NCBI GenBank assembly: GCA_003415625.1 | Contig: PYIU01000002.1 | Span: forward strand, 4,836,001-4,900,000 | Source: Aquanectria penicillioides | Taxonomy: Eukaryota; Ascomycota; Sordariomycetes; Hypocreales; Nectriaceae | Length of the DNA: 64,000 nucleotides | Direction: 5' to 3' | Shown: positions 43,501 to 55,300 of the stretch, one piece after another | Numbering within the stretch: the stretch's first letter is position 1 | How the letters are laid out: each line of letters opens with the position of its first letter | Position numbers and translations under genes: made by a program | Notes under the pieces: generated by a model | The model's database searches: none | Told to the model about the DNA's origin: nothing | The model's input: the letters and a program-made list of their open reading frames with translations, nothing else

Positions 43501-46474
43501 GGACTCTCAAAACGACGTGTGCTAGCTCAAGTGGGTGACGTCGGTGACCATCGTAGGTGGTCCGTGCTCGTGGTCTGTGCTGCAGCCCCAGGGCGCAGGC
43601 ACCTTTGGTACTTGGTCCCTCTCCAAAGCCATGCTTGTGATTCGCCAGTTCCTGGTCGACCCTTGACATCCCTCCGCATTCGGGGGGCTCTAATGAGTCT
43701 TTGTGGGCGACGCTAGCGCTAGCGGAGGGTGGGGGAGCCAGGGAAGGAGGTAGGGGCCATGTCCACAGTGCCTCGCCAACGCTGGAAGGTGTGGAGTGCA
43801 GACTTGCCGTCGCCTCCGCGCCCACAAGCATTAGAGAGCTTCGGCGGTACGAAGGACACGTTAAGAAGAGCAGGGAAGATGCACAGGATCAATCAGGTCG
43901 GGAGTGGATCGCCGCAGGTGGGTAGAGGTAGGTAGGTTGGCTGATAGATTAGTATTTCAGGTGTGCATGAGACGAATGTTTGGGCACTCCCTCCCCCTAT
44001 TCTCTATTTCCTTCAAGTTCAACATCCGTTGCAGCTCGTGGCGATTTTGTCATCAGCCGCTGTCTCTCGGGCGACGCAGGCTAAGGACAGCCCGCAGCAT
44101 CCACTTGCACTTGCGATGCACCTCCTAGGGCGGCGGCAGTACAAAACATCAGACAATGTCATTTCCTCTGCACTATGGGTTGATTGAGTCGGCAGAATAG
44201 AGGCGGTAAGAGGCCCAACTGTTCAGGCTCACCGGCCGGCTTGTCAATGGTTGAGGGATGGCAAGAAGGACCAAGAGCGGTACGGTACGGTGAAATGCAC
44301 AGGTTGGTGGGTTGAGGCAGCTGCGCATCTGCGCATCTGCGTTCTACATAGGTAGGTAGGCAGGTAGGTAGATGTGACTAGGTGCCTAACACGTTCCAGA
44401 GTAACAATGGATGGTAGATGACGGAATTGACATCCACGACAGGCAGAGGCAACTAGATATTTCCCATGCGACCAAGATAAGGATGTGGATGTGAACATAC
44501 TGCAAGCCCGCTTGCCCATGGACACGTGCAAAAGCCGACCCCTTCTTGGTCTGACGACTTCAACTTCACTCATCATTTCGCTCCGCCTCGTCTCTCCCCC
44601 CTGCCTTGTTCATCGCCTGGCCTCGCCCCATCCTGCATGTCTTTGCCGGACTCTTTCCTCTCCGGTGTGTGCGGCAAAGAGGGTTGGTTGCATTGGAAAG
44701 AGATGCAGCTGGGGCAGAATGTCGCCACCACCGCCGCCACCACCACCACCAACACCAGCAGCTCTCCTCCCTCTTCATCCGCGGTGACGAAGACATGGTT
44801 GGCAACAAGAGCGAGGTGCACTAACACACCGTTAGCACATGCTCCTTCCGCGCCCACAGTGTCATCTTCACCTTCTTTCCCAAAGCTGCCTCCCTGCCAT
44901 AGTGCATGCCTACCTTGGGTGTTCAGCCTCGTACCAGTGTTTCCTCTTCTGCTTCGTTGCCTGTTTGGAAGTGGCAACACCTGTCGCGTATTTTGGTTGT
45001 CCTTACCACCTTTATCCTCTCTTGTCTCAATAGCTTCCTGTCTGTCACTGTTTCTTCGCTCCTGCCTTCTTTGAATCGTCCCACTTTCAACCCACAATCC
45101 AAGCCATTGTGGTTGCCAATCGTGACTTGCATCTGCATATTTGCCAGACGCCATTCAACCATTGCTTTGCTTTCCCCTACCTTTTCTTATCAAACTTCAG
45201 AATCCCATCTCGCGACGCGGCCAAAACCCAGCCCAAACCAGCACAAACTGCAGTCAGCCCACCAAGAGACGCATAACCGCCCACGGACAAACGGTGGACG
45301 TCGCATCCCAACGCATCTCGGCCCATCATCAACCTCTCGGGCTGCAGATCAAACGGACAGGGCGGACGCAGCAACCGACGAGATCCCACATCGAAAACCA
45401 AATTTAAAAAAATTAAAAATAAAAAAGCTAACGCTCACAGCACGGCGCATTGTACTAAGCGGCTCAGGCTCAACACCCCCCAAGAGCACGAACAGCGTCC
45501 GGGGGGTGTGGTTTGCTCACCAACCCTGAACCCTGAAGCAACCCTACCTGCCGAACTGTGCCTTTCACATCCCACACCACTCATTCGAACCAACGCACCC
45601 TGGCACGCCCCGGCTGCTCTAGCTTGTGGCCACTACCGATCGCGGCGCGGCGTTCCACACACGACGTCACCTCCGCCCCCCGCTAATCGTGTGTGCTCCA
45701 CCATATTCACGTCCCATCGAACCCATCTCCCGCCCTCGCGCATACCGTGCTAGGGGACCTGGCAAGCCTGGGCCCTTGGCCACTCTCCACCCTCAACCCT
45801 CAACTCTCAACCCGCGTTCCCACGCTACCACTACCGCTGCCGTGCTCCGCCTACGCCTGCGTCTGCGTCGCCAGTCCCACCACCGCTGAAGCACCTCATC
45901 GTTCGGTCCTAATCCCCGTGCCGCCCCAAATAACTTCCCGCCTTTCTCGGCCTTCTCGCAATTCTCCCCACCGGCGCCTCGAGTCAAAAGGAGCTTCTGA
46001 CTCTTGACTATCCACACCAGTCTCGTTTCTCTCAGGCTCGCTACCCAAGCACTTCATTCCCCTCCCATACTTTTGCCTTTATCCAAAAGCGGTAACGTCG
46101 ATCTCCCATCACCACCCAGCACGTCCGCTCCCCTTTTTTGGGCTGATCGGCACCTCACCTATTCGCACTTCTTTATCAACCCCCTCCCTCCCACATCCAT
46201 CGACCAAGCTCCCCGAACTGCTACTCTTCCTCGCTCCCCTTCTCCCCTTTTTTTGATCTCTTACCACTCATTGAAACCATTTTGCATCAAGTTTCCATCA
46301 TTCATCAGCCCACATCCATCTAAACACTGTTACTTTTCAAAACCCACGTGCAACATTGGATCTGCGCTTCTCGAACCACTCTCGCACCACTGCACTCAGC
46401 GTCTCCCCACACTACACCGTAACTACAAACTATATCTGCCGGTACTGCCCGCGGCAGTAAACCCTTCATTCACA
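40555..46474. other. Long gene-poor spacer and probable spliced leader of the next gene
   Basis: 5.9 kb with no supported gene. It contains a CA/TG tract (41776-41794), G-rich runs (41563-41574) and GGTAGGTA-type repeats (44348-44372). A candidate 3' splice site lies at 45426-45440 (GCTAAC branch, CTCACAG) after an A/T tract (45398-45426). It may end a 5'-UTR intron of the gene at 46475. From 45440 the sequence is CT/CA-rich, as expected for a leader. Confidence 0.4.
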
Positions 46475-47347
46475 ATGTCTACCGACAGCGCACCCAACAA
46501 TTCCGAAATGTACACACGCAATCGACGAGGTTCCATCACCCAGGCCGCCCTGACCAACCTCTTTCAGAGGAACAATTCGGTCCCCAACGGCTCAGGTTTC
46601 CCTGGCCAGGCCACCAACTCTGTTGACAACAACCGCCGCCGCCTCTCTGTTACCACATTGGGGCTTTCAGGCAACACACCAGCCAATTCTGCCCAACCTT
46701 TCAATATTCGCCGGGGCAGCCTTTCGACCAACTCGAATACTTCCGACTCTATTGACGAGAATGTCATCGAGGATGATGAATTTGGCAACATCAGAACCGC
46801 TCCTAATACGCCTTTCGTCCGGCGAATGAGCTTTGGCGGCTCCACCATGCGGACCGTCCGCTCTGGCGGCAGTCCCGGAATTGGTAATAACCCAACCTCT
46901 CCTCCCTCTTCTCACTATGTGCAGAGTGGACAGAAATCGTCGCGCGGGGGTGCGCTGTCGCACGGGTCCAGTCTTTCCGCCGCCTTGTCGGCTACTGGGC
47001 GCCGCGCCAGCTCGACCCTTCCCGCTTCTTCTCTCCCACAGGCAAGCAACACCGTACACCCAAGAGTCCCTTCTGACAGTTATCCTTCTCGCCCAGACCA
47101 GCACGGTTTCAACTGGTCCGAGCAACTTAGGTCTCGCGCCGAGAGCTCCGTCACTGGGTCCCGTCCCTCATTCTCTTTCGCCTCCGGCTCTCCTCCTCGC
47201 GGTAACTCCATGCACGACCGTACCAAATCAGTCTCCGATATGCCCCAGCCTCCAGTGCAGGCGGCGACTGTCAAGCCAAGGCAGGAGCGCCAAAAGCCCG
47301 ATGCTTTCCAAGAGAGAATCCTCAAGGGTGACTTTTACATGGACTGA
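46475..47347 (+). CDS. Conserved fungal Ser/Arg-rich protein of unknown function
   Basis: Uninterrupted, 290 residues, start context CACAATGTC. It is highly rich in Ser, Arg, Pro and Asn with no predicted membrane segment. Recognisable conserved blocks are MYTRNRRGSITQAALTNLF at the N-terminus, PNTPFVRRMSFGGSTMRTVR in the middle, and FNWSEQLRSRAESSVTGSRP with a C-terminal FQERILKGDFYMD. I recall this block order from uncharacterised proteins of many filamentous ascomycetes. RRGS, RRLS and RRMS match basophilic (PKA/AGC-type) phosphorylation sites, so a phosphoregulated scaffold is a reasonable guess and no more. The frame continues upstream through leader-like sequence, which I excluded. Confidence 0.82.
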   Translation: MSTDSAPNNSEMYTRNRRGSITQAALTNLFQRNNSVPNGSGFPGQATNSVDNNRRRLSVTTLGLSGNTPANSAQPFNIRRGSLSTNSNTSDSIDENVIEDDEFGNIRTAPNTPFVRRMSFGGSTMRTVRSGGSPGIGNNPTSPPSSHYVQSGQKSSRGGALSHGSSLSAALSATGRRASSTLPASSLPQASNTVHPRVPSDSYPSRPDQHGFNWSEQLRSRAESSVTGSRPSFSFASGSPPRGNSMHDRTKSVSDMPQPPVQAATVKPRQERQKPDAFQERILKGDFYMD

Positions 47348-48703
47348 GCAATGCAATTGAATGGTAAATCCAGCTCTCACGATCATGACACTCACGACCA
47401 ACAACTACGACCCTCCAACGACCCGACCGATACTCTGTCCGAAAACCACAATATCTGCATCTAACAACTTTGATTTTTGCTAAACTATGCTGCACAATCT
47501 TGTTTTTCCTCCGAACTTTTCCCTCTTCAAATTGTTCACATCGACGAGGTCTTTGGCTAAATACCTGGCTTCTTTCCTGCATTTTGGGGGTTTCTGTTTC
47601 AGCAACGGTTTGACACATGGGGAGCACGAAAACAAAATCCAACAGAAATCAACTAAGGTTACCTCGGATATGAGGTTGGCGCAAAAGATTTGAGTTATGG
47701 AGAATGTTTTTTCAGAGCATTGGGGCCAGGCTCACAGAGAACACAAACGGGGATGTGGGGAGGTCGTCTTAATGACAACACAAACACGAGATCACTAGCG
47801 GGTATGGGGAGTTATTTGAATTTTTTTTTACAGTACGGATATGCTGGCGTGCATGGCTTTGTGTACATGTATCTGTCACACACGTGTAGGAATAAAGGCC
47901 TGGCTACTGGCCAAGGTAGAAATTGGAATGGAGACGGGAGGGCCTACTGCTTGAGAAGAGGATGACTACAGGTGCTGGCATCGCCTTGGGTCCCAACCCG
48001 ATGGAGTGTGTCATCGGTGAGGCAGGGCATTCGGCGCAGGCAAGGGGGCAAATAGGAACGAAATTGAGCTTTAGTCCCAAACTAGAATGAATGGTCTGTT
48101 GCTATCTACCTAGATTCGCATCCTTGTTTCAGTGACAAAATCTCTATATATGTGCTGTCCGATTAGAGCGTGGCCGTGAAATTTTTTAAATACAGAGTAA
48201 AACAATGTCAAATCAAGTGGTATCATAAACGACTAGCCAAAATATTTGCCCAAAGGGCCGCCGATCAAGGATAGAGAATCGCTAGACCAAGCTGAATTGG
48301 CCGAGAAGATCAACCATGCCGCACCTTACCAGGGCCTTCGCCCATCCCACGTGTGAGCCATCACCACCGTCAGTCCACCAGGCGCCAAAAGCACCAAACC
48401 GCCGAGACCCCCCACGTGCTAGTCCACACCGCCGCATGAGGGGCCCAGGGGCCCGGGTGGCCGGAGCTGGCACGGGCAGAACTAGATCGGGGTGGACTGG
48501 CAAGGGGCAAAAGGGCCGTGCCGAGAGTTGGTGGGCGACTAGCAAAATGCGGCAGAGCCTGGATGTGTAGAAGGGAGTGCGGACGAGGAATCCCGGATCG
48601 GGACGTGTTGGATGTTGGGGTTGGTCGAGTAAATATGCATGCAAAAGTGCTCTGCGAAGACTCGGGGAGTGGGAGAGCGGAGGCGGGAGGAGGAGTGAGG
48701 AGA
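47348..48703. other. Convergent intergenic region
   Basis: 1.36 kb between two stop codons, so it should hold both 3' UTRs. 48200-48700 is GC-rich and has open frames on both strands without family features. No gene is called. Confidence 0.4.
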
Positions 48704-51509
48704 TCAAAAGAAGACATTGCCTGAGCCAGGCATGTGCTGGAACATGTCGCTGAACCAGGGCTCGTCGAGGAGGATGCGCACACCGTCCTCGTACATGTGC
48801 TGGGACCCGGGACCGAAGCCCATGCCCTCGAGGTCCAAGCCCCCATTAAGGCCGAAGTTGAGGTCTGGGTTGTAGCCGTCGCCTTGGACCTGGACGCCGG
48901 GGACCATCGGCGTCATGCCGGGGGCCATTGCGACGAGGTCGCCACTAGGAGGTTCCATGTGAGCATTGAGAGCCGGCGGAGGCATGACAGCGGGAGTACC
49001 AGCAGTAAGGCCGGTAGTGGACGGGGGGTGTTGTCGCTGCTGCCGGCATCGTGGAAGAAGGGCTGCGGGGGTTGGCGGATGCCGGACCAGCGGGAGAAGG
49101 ATGCAATGTGGGCCGGGGCGTCGCCGCCGGCCGAGTTCGGACCTCCGGCGCCGGCGCCGGCGCCACTCCCCGTGGCTACTTCGGAGAGGAGCTGGAGGGG
49201 CGTGTTGGGAGCCTGCGAATGTTCGCCGCCACCACTACTTGCGCGTACCGATCGTTGCGTGGGCGTTGCGTGGGGAGCAGGCGTTGGGGCCTGAGAGAGC
49301 GACGGCCCGTCTTTGAACTCGCTCTTGTACTGCTTGTGGAACCAACTGCGCAGCATCACCAGGACGACCAAGAACTTCGCAGCTGGTCGGGAGCGATCAT
49401 CAGCGGCCGTAGCGCGAAACTTGTCTAGTAAGGCATCGAGATGGTAACCAACGCGCATGTCGTCCTTGTTAATGACGCGGCCGAGCTCTGAGCCATTCGT
49501 GGCTGCCGAGAAGAAGAGCTTGATGAGCATGACGACTCCATAGGCGACACGCACAAAGTTAAAGACTGGTAGGCAGCGAATCGTAGACACATCCATGTTC
49601 AAAAACGTGGTCAGCAGGCCGTCAATCGCCCCGAGGCATGCCGATAGGGCGCTAATGTGCCCGGCCGACAGTGGCTCTGCGCTGAACAGACCGTCTCGGA
49701 GGTTGTCGGTCGACAAGGGTGGTCGCCACCCCTCTTGAGGTTTGCTGTGAAGGGCCATCTCGTGCATGTACAGACTAAGGACATGGAAGCTCATCTTGAG
49801 GGTCGCTGCTTAGGCAGAAGCCATCTTGTAAGTTGCTGTACAATAAAGAGGGGGGGTTGCATTGGGGTAAACTAACGTTGCATGAGATCGGCTGGGATAG
49901 AAGCGCTGTACTTGTCCAAGTCACGCTCGAGGCCTTTCAACGCGTATTGTGTTCTAGCATCGGTGATGTTGATTGACACACTTGGGTCGTCGTGTGAGAA
50001 CTGGATGCCCACCTCCTCGGCAAGGCGATGGGTCCAGACCAGGTGGCAGAAGTAGGCATCCGTCGGGGCTGCGTCAGGGGAAGTCTCGAGGATCTTGACG
50101 CATTCAGCCATGAATGGAGTCCAGCGGACGAGGTTCGGCCGATGCAGCGCCATGGAGGTGTTGGCAGTCAGGAAGTAGCACGTCAACCAGGTCCGTCTGT
50201 TCTCGATGCTCGTCGGATCCGGCGGCACTGGGCGGCGACTTGGATGAACCCTCCAGCTGTCCATCAACAGCTTGCCACGCCGCTGAGCTACCCTCTGTCC
50301 GAGGCCAATATCAATAGCCATGACAGCAGCGATGTGGACGAGTTGGTAAAATTTGAGCTCCTCGTAATGTTCAGGGGGCCAGTACCATATGACAGCTACT
50401 TGGAGCGCCTGGACCAGCTCCACGCTCTTCTCGCCCGTCAGCATGACCTTGTCGGCAAAAATATGCATCAGCTCTTTTTGCAACGTTTTCTGCAGTGTGG
50501 GGGACTCAGAAGTAGCCGCGGCCATGATGGCCAGGAATAGCGTTGGCTTCGTCTTGCGCAACTCGGCAACAGTAAAGCCAGGGGGGAACACGACCGCCGG
50601 GAGATGCACAATCATATGGTTGTTATATCGGGCAAACAGCTCCTCCGCCCTCTCCATATCGATAATTCCACGATCGACAATGTCTCCTTGGAGTGACCTT
50701 GAAAAGAATGATACCGAATGTGATGGGTCCCCAGTGGAATCTTCGGGGCGTTGTCGATCACCAGCATCTGGTCCGTCAAACTTTCGCTTCTGCCCGGCTG
50801 TAACCGCAGTCGTCGATTGACTTCCAGCAAGAATTTGATCCTGCTGTCCGCCATGTTCCCTCATCGTGCCAGGAGTCATAGTAGGGCTTGGCGCCGGCCC
50901 TGTTGTGCCCCAGTGCGGACTGGGCAGGCTTGGGTTCGTCAAGCCGGACCTAGCCAGCTCCCTCCATGCCATCGCTATCGACGTCGAAGGAGGCTGCTCA
51001 GACGACGGACGCTGCGTCGCACCTGGAGATCCCGACGGGGCATTTCCTCCAGGTCCCAGCGGTGAGGCCCTCGCTTGAAGGCTCGCCGTCAAGGCATCGA
51101 TCTTCTTCTCGAGCTCCGCAACCCGACTGTCCGTCTTCTTTTGTCGTTTTCTCGTGGGCAGGGTTACGACACAGTTTCGGCCGGCCTTGCGGCAACGCTT
51201 GCAAGGTCCTTCGTCATTGGGGTCAGGCTCGCATCGCACCTTGAGCCCGCGGCAGGCCTCGCAGGCTCGGGGTCGCTTTGGATCGCTTCCATCTGGGTCG
51301 TTTTCATGATGCTGCGCAGCGCCAAGCCCAGCGTCGGTGACATCGGATGTGTCGGCGCCATCACCCTCACTGCTAGCAGGCGGCATTGACCCACTACTAG
51401 GGGCGCCGGTTAGTTGGGCAGAGGGCGACGGATTTCGGGGCTGCGTCGCCGCCGCGTTGCTATTCAATGGCCGTTCGTTGCCCGCTGTAAGTCGAGGATC
51501 CAGGTCCAT
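48704..51509 (-). CDS. Zn2Cys6 transcription factor (War1-like architecture), with one apparent frameshift
   Basis: Predicted complement(join(48704..49805,49877..51509)). The 71-bp intron starts GTTAGT and ends GCAG. The Zn2Cys6 cluster is at residues 83-113 (CEACRGLKVRC, then CKRCRKAGRNC), followed by a basic linker (RKRQKKTDSR) and a coiled-coil dimerisation heptad stretch (VAELEKKIDALTASL). A fungal-TF middle-homology region follows (about 290-640). The cluster and linker resemble War1/Leu3-type factors, but the regulated pathway cannot be inferred. The C-terminal frame changes at the G6 run 49023-49028 (C6 on the coding strand). One more C would join it to the conserved acidic tail (LLDEPWFSDMFQHMPGSG), giving 911 residues. 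Unrepaired, the protein ends with an unrelated tail of about 40 residues. I regard the break as probable sequence error. Confidence 0.85.
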
Positions 51510-52361
51510 CGGAGGTGATGAATCGGGGGCCGGTGGTTTCTGGGCGCTGGTGGGATCTGGATTGTGGAGGACGGCAATCTTTGGCGCCGAGAGTCCGATG
51601 ACGATATGCCAAATCCTGCAAAGCGGGTTGATGAGTCAGCCCGCGTCGGGACTACGTCACCCGATTTCTCCGTCATCTCGCCGCACAACAGCAGAGGTCG
51701 GCATCATCGAACCGAGCTTCACCAGCCACCATGTCATTGTTCGTACATTGCAATTGCAACAAGAGTGCCATTAAAGTCTCAAAGCGACATATATTTCATT
51801 TCCCAGTCTGATTGGTGCCATCAAATCCAAAATTCATGTCCAAAAACTACGTGCAAGCGCGTCTGATCGGGAATACCCATATCTCATCTCATCTCATCCA
51901 TCTCATCCCCACAACTGGCCGAAGCCCGATGTGAAAACAAACCGTAAACGCCGTGCTAAACCAGGGGCATCCCAATCTGCTGCTCACGACGGAAGAACGT
52001 GACAAAGCCTCCGGGCCACCCTGAGGCTCCCTTAATAAACTCCTGTACGTCTCAAACCATGCTGTTTGTACATTGCCCACCCTCCCTCAATCCTTCTCTT
52101 CGAGACACAATCAGACGTGCATCCAGGAATCCCGAATCACAAGGTCGTAGTCTCAGCAGTATTTGTCTCCGTCCCCTGGAATCAAAAGCTCCAAACCCAG
52201 TTCAAGTAGCGCCCCTTTCTCGCACTTCGAATATTGAAGGTATAGGGCGCTATTATTAAAAAGAAAAAAATACTCGCTGTAAAATGGTATCATCGCTGTC
52301 GAAACGAGTGGGTATGTTGCCAATGACAGAAAAATAAAACGACAGGTCATTTCATATACAA
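51510..52361. other. Intergenic region
   Basis: 0.85 kb between the transcription-factor start and the RhoGAP stop. It has a small TCTCA repeat (51882-51908). No gene is seen. Confidence 0.45.
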
Positions 52362-55300
52362 TTAAAATCGTGTTTCTTCACGAAGACGGCTCTTCGATCC
52401 TTGGTGCTGTGGGCCCATGAGACCACCCATGAAAATAGCACTTTCACGGCGTCGGTTGGTCGTGAACGACTGGTCAATTCCCAATCCACCATTTCCGGCG
52501 CTCTCTGGTCGGTCGTAGTTAGGCACTGTCCGGGCTGATGGGTGGAGACCTTGGCCTTCATGGCCAGCATATCCACCTTCATATGTAGGTCTATTGTTCT
52601 GGCCTGCGTAGGACTGATCCGCATAGCTTGGTTCGTATGCGGGTCGAGAACCAGAAGTGGGTGAGCCCCTGGGAGCATTGATATGACCCAGCAGCGGGGG
52701 TGTAGGCGTTGAGCGAAGGTCACGGACTGGGTCCTTGCGCAAGTGAGTGTGAGGAGACGCTCCTCCAGAAGTAGACGGGCGAGCGGGCAGGTCAAACCGC
52801 GGGGGCATATCAGCGAAGCGGGCTAGGTCGGGCTCTGAAACAGGTGACGGCAGCTCATACACTTCTGGGTCAATACCGAAAATGCTTTCGTAGTTTTGCA
52901 GGAACATGGCAAAGACGGGTGCCGGGATGTTCAGAGTCGGCGAAAAGACGATGCCCACATTGCGGACGGTCATCTTATTGATGTCCGCGTTGTTGATGAT
53001 CTTGATTAGGAAGCCAATCAAATACTTAAGCAGAGTGGCATTTGCTTGGGGAAGCCTCTGGACCAGCTCATTGAGGGCCGCCATCTTTTCAGGCCGGTCT
53101 GTGATCTCAGTCGTCGCAAGGAACTCGAGGTGGAGGTCACGAGTCAAGATCGTGGTTGGGAGTTCTCTCAAATACAGCTTCAAGAGGCCTGCGACAGCAT
53201 GAATGTCGTGGTAATGCGGGTCGTTTACCAAATTGACGTCTCCCTCTGTGTTGAATCTCTCTCGGAGTTGCTTGATGACCAGGTTAGAGCCACTGAGTCG
53301 GAAAAATGCCCTCCTCTAACACTGCGTTCTTCGAGTCGAGGTACTGGATACATCGGAAGACCACTGCAGGTAGGGGGACGTTCACGTCGGTAGGAGGACA
53401 GTATCGAACTGCCTCGGCCAAAGGCACTCCAAAGGCTTGTCTAACGGGACCCTGATACCCGTTTTGAGGGGGTGTGGCATTAGAGCCGGTCTCACTACCT
53501 CCAAAGAGAGAATCCTGTCCGTCTGAGGACGATCGAGTTTTGGGTCCAAACCCGAAGAAGCTTCGCTTCCTCTGCTTCTTTTCCTCGGTTGTCGGGATTG
53601 AGAGACCAGACCTGTTTCCCCAAGCAGCAGAATCAGAAATAACCTGGGGGTCTTTAGGGCCTGAGATGAGCTTGCTAGCCTGGCTTGAGAAACTGTCGAA
53701 TCCGTGGCCATGGTGGTGGTCAGGAACTCCACCAGAGGTCTTGGACGTGCCGGAGTAAGCTGAGGGGCGTCCCCAGCCTGTGTGGCATCATACCTTACAC
53801 CAATGAGAGTATCCGAGTCTGACTGATGATGGTTAGACTTGCTGTGGCCTCCTTTTCTGCCCTTAGCTGCACCTTGCCGATCATGAGCACCGGATGTTTG
53901 GCGTTCATGTGTGTGGGTCTTGGCACTGGGAGCGTCAGGGTCATCAGGATCACGATAATCGATCCACTGCAAAAGCGTTTCCACCCAACGATCACGTTCC
54001 CTGTCGCTTTCAGCGCATAGCACATGCTTGACGTGGCTGCTCGAGTCCTTCTTCTTAGGCTCCAGAATTAAGAAGGCATGCCGATATTGGTTGTCCAGGT
54101 CTTCAGTACCAGTTCCGCGAGCGGGGGAATGAGTCTCATTGCTCTGGGATTGCTTGCCAATCTGGGCATTCTGAAGCTTAATGGTGCCAAGGTGGGCGCC
54201 TCCGGGCGTTTCGTAGTACTTGAGCTGAGGTCCATCGAGGACGAAGAACCGTGCCTTCCACCCACCAAAATTCTTTCCTCGTTTCGTAAGGTAGCCGCTG
54301 CGAAGGGGACGGCCATCAAGTCCTGTTCTAGTAGCACTAGTCTCAGAACCCGAATCGCCCAGTGAGCCTGAGTCATCGGAGTTGGGAGGCAGAACGTTTG
54401 TCGACAGGTATTTGCACACTTCTAACGCGGTGTTGGTGTCGAAAGGCGTGTTTAGCAGCTCGTCCATGTAATGCTCTAGGATGACCCTCCTAGCATCCAG
54501 CTTTGCCGGGGCATGGCCGTTGAACAACGATCGCTCTGGAGGTCTGGCTGTGAACGAGGCAAACTGCTTCAGACGATGGTCGAGTTTTGCAAGTGACACT
54601 GAATCTTTCTCGACACGCCACAACTCGCCATTGTCGGAACGAGAGATCACAGCAAGCGTGAACACGGGATCTTCTTCAAGCTGGGTAAGAGACATGATAC
54701 TCGCTCGAGATGGCTTCATGCGTGAGGAAGCGACCTTGACTTCAATTGAGGGCAAGGCGTTGGGCGGGAGCAACAGCTCGGGGTATTCATCCGTGACGAG
54801 ACCTTTGAACACCTGAGTGCGTTCAACAGGAGTGGCACGGTTGGCAGGGTTGTCCAGGTTCCCGAGGACAGGCATCTCGCTGCTGGCTTGCGCAACTGGT
54901 GAGGGACCCTCAACAGCAATTGCCACGGTCGCTGCTGGGGTAGCCAGAGGGGTGTTGGGTGGCAGAGGAATAGGCTGCCGAGGAGGACGTGGGGACAGAG
55001 GCGCTGCAGGGAATCCGGCACCCTTCCTTGGGGAAAGTGGAGGTGAGCTGATTGGCGGGTTCATGTTGTTGAAGGGTCGAGGGCTCGCGGGCAAACCAGG
55101 GCTCCTCAAGGGTACTGTAATTTCTCTCGTCTTCTGGCCGGAAAGCATTTCCGCGAGTGACACGGTTCCGACGTCTTGCCTAACAGGCGGAGGCGCCGCA
55201 TTTGGTGCCCCATCCTCATGTGGCGAGGTAGGTTGGCTAGACTTGCTTTTCTTTGAAGCGCTACGTGCCGCCGCCTCTCTCAGAGCAATGATTTCCCGTT

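Noticed and set aside
48980..49040. A 55-nt GTACTC..CCTAG segment as an intron in the Zn2Cys6 gene
   Set aside because: Splicing it leads to a frame with an early stop and not to the conserved tail.
53778..53800. A 23-nt GT-AG segment that would join two RhoGAP frames as an intron
   Set aside because: Far below known fungal intron size and without a branch site. A missing base in the adjoining G/C runs explains the shift better.
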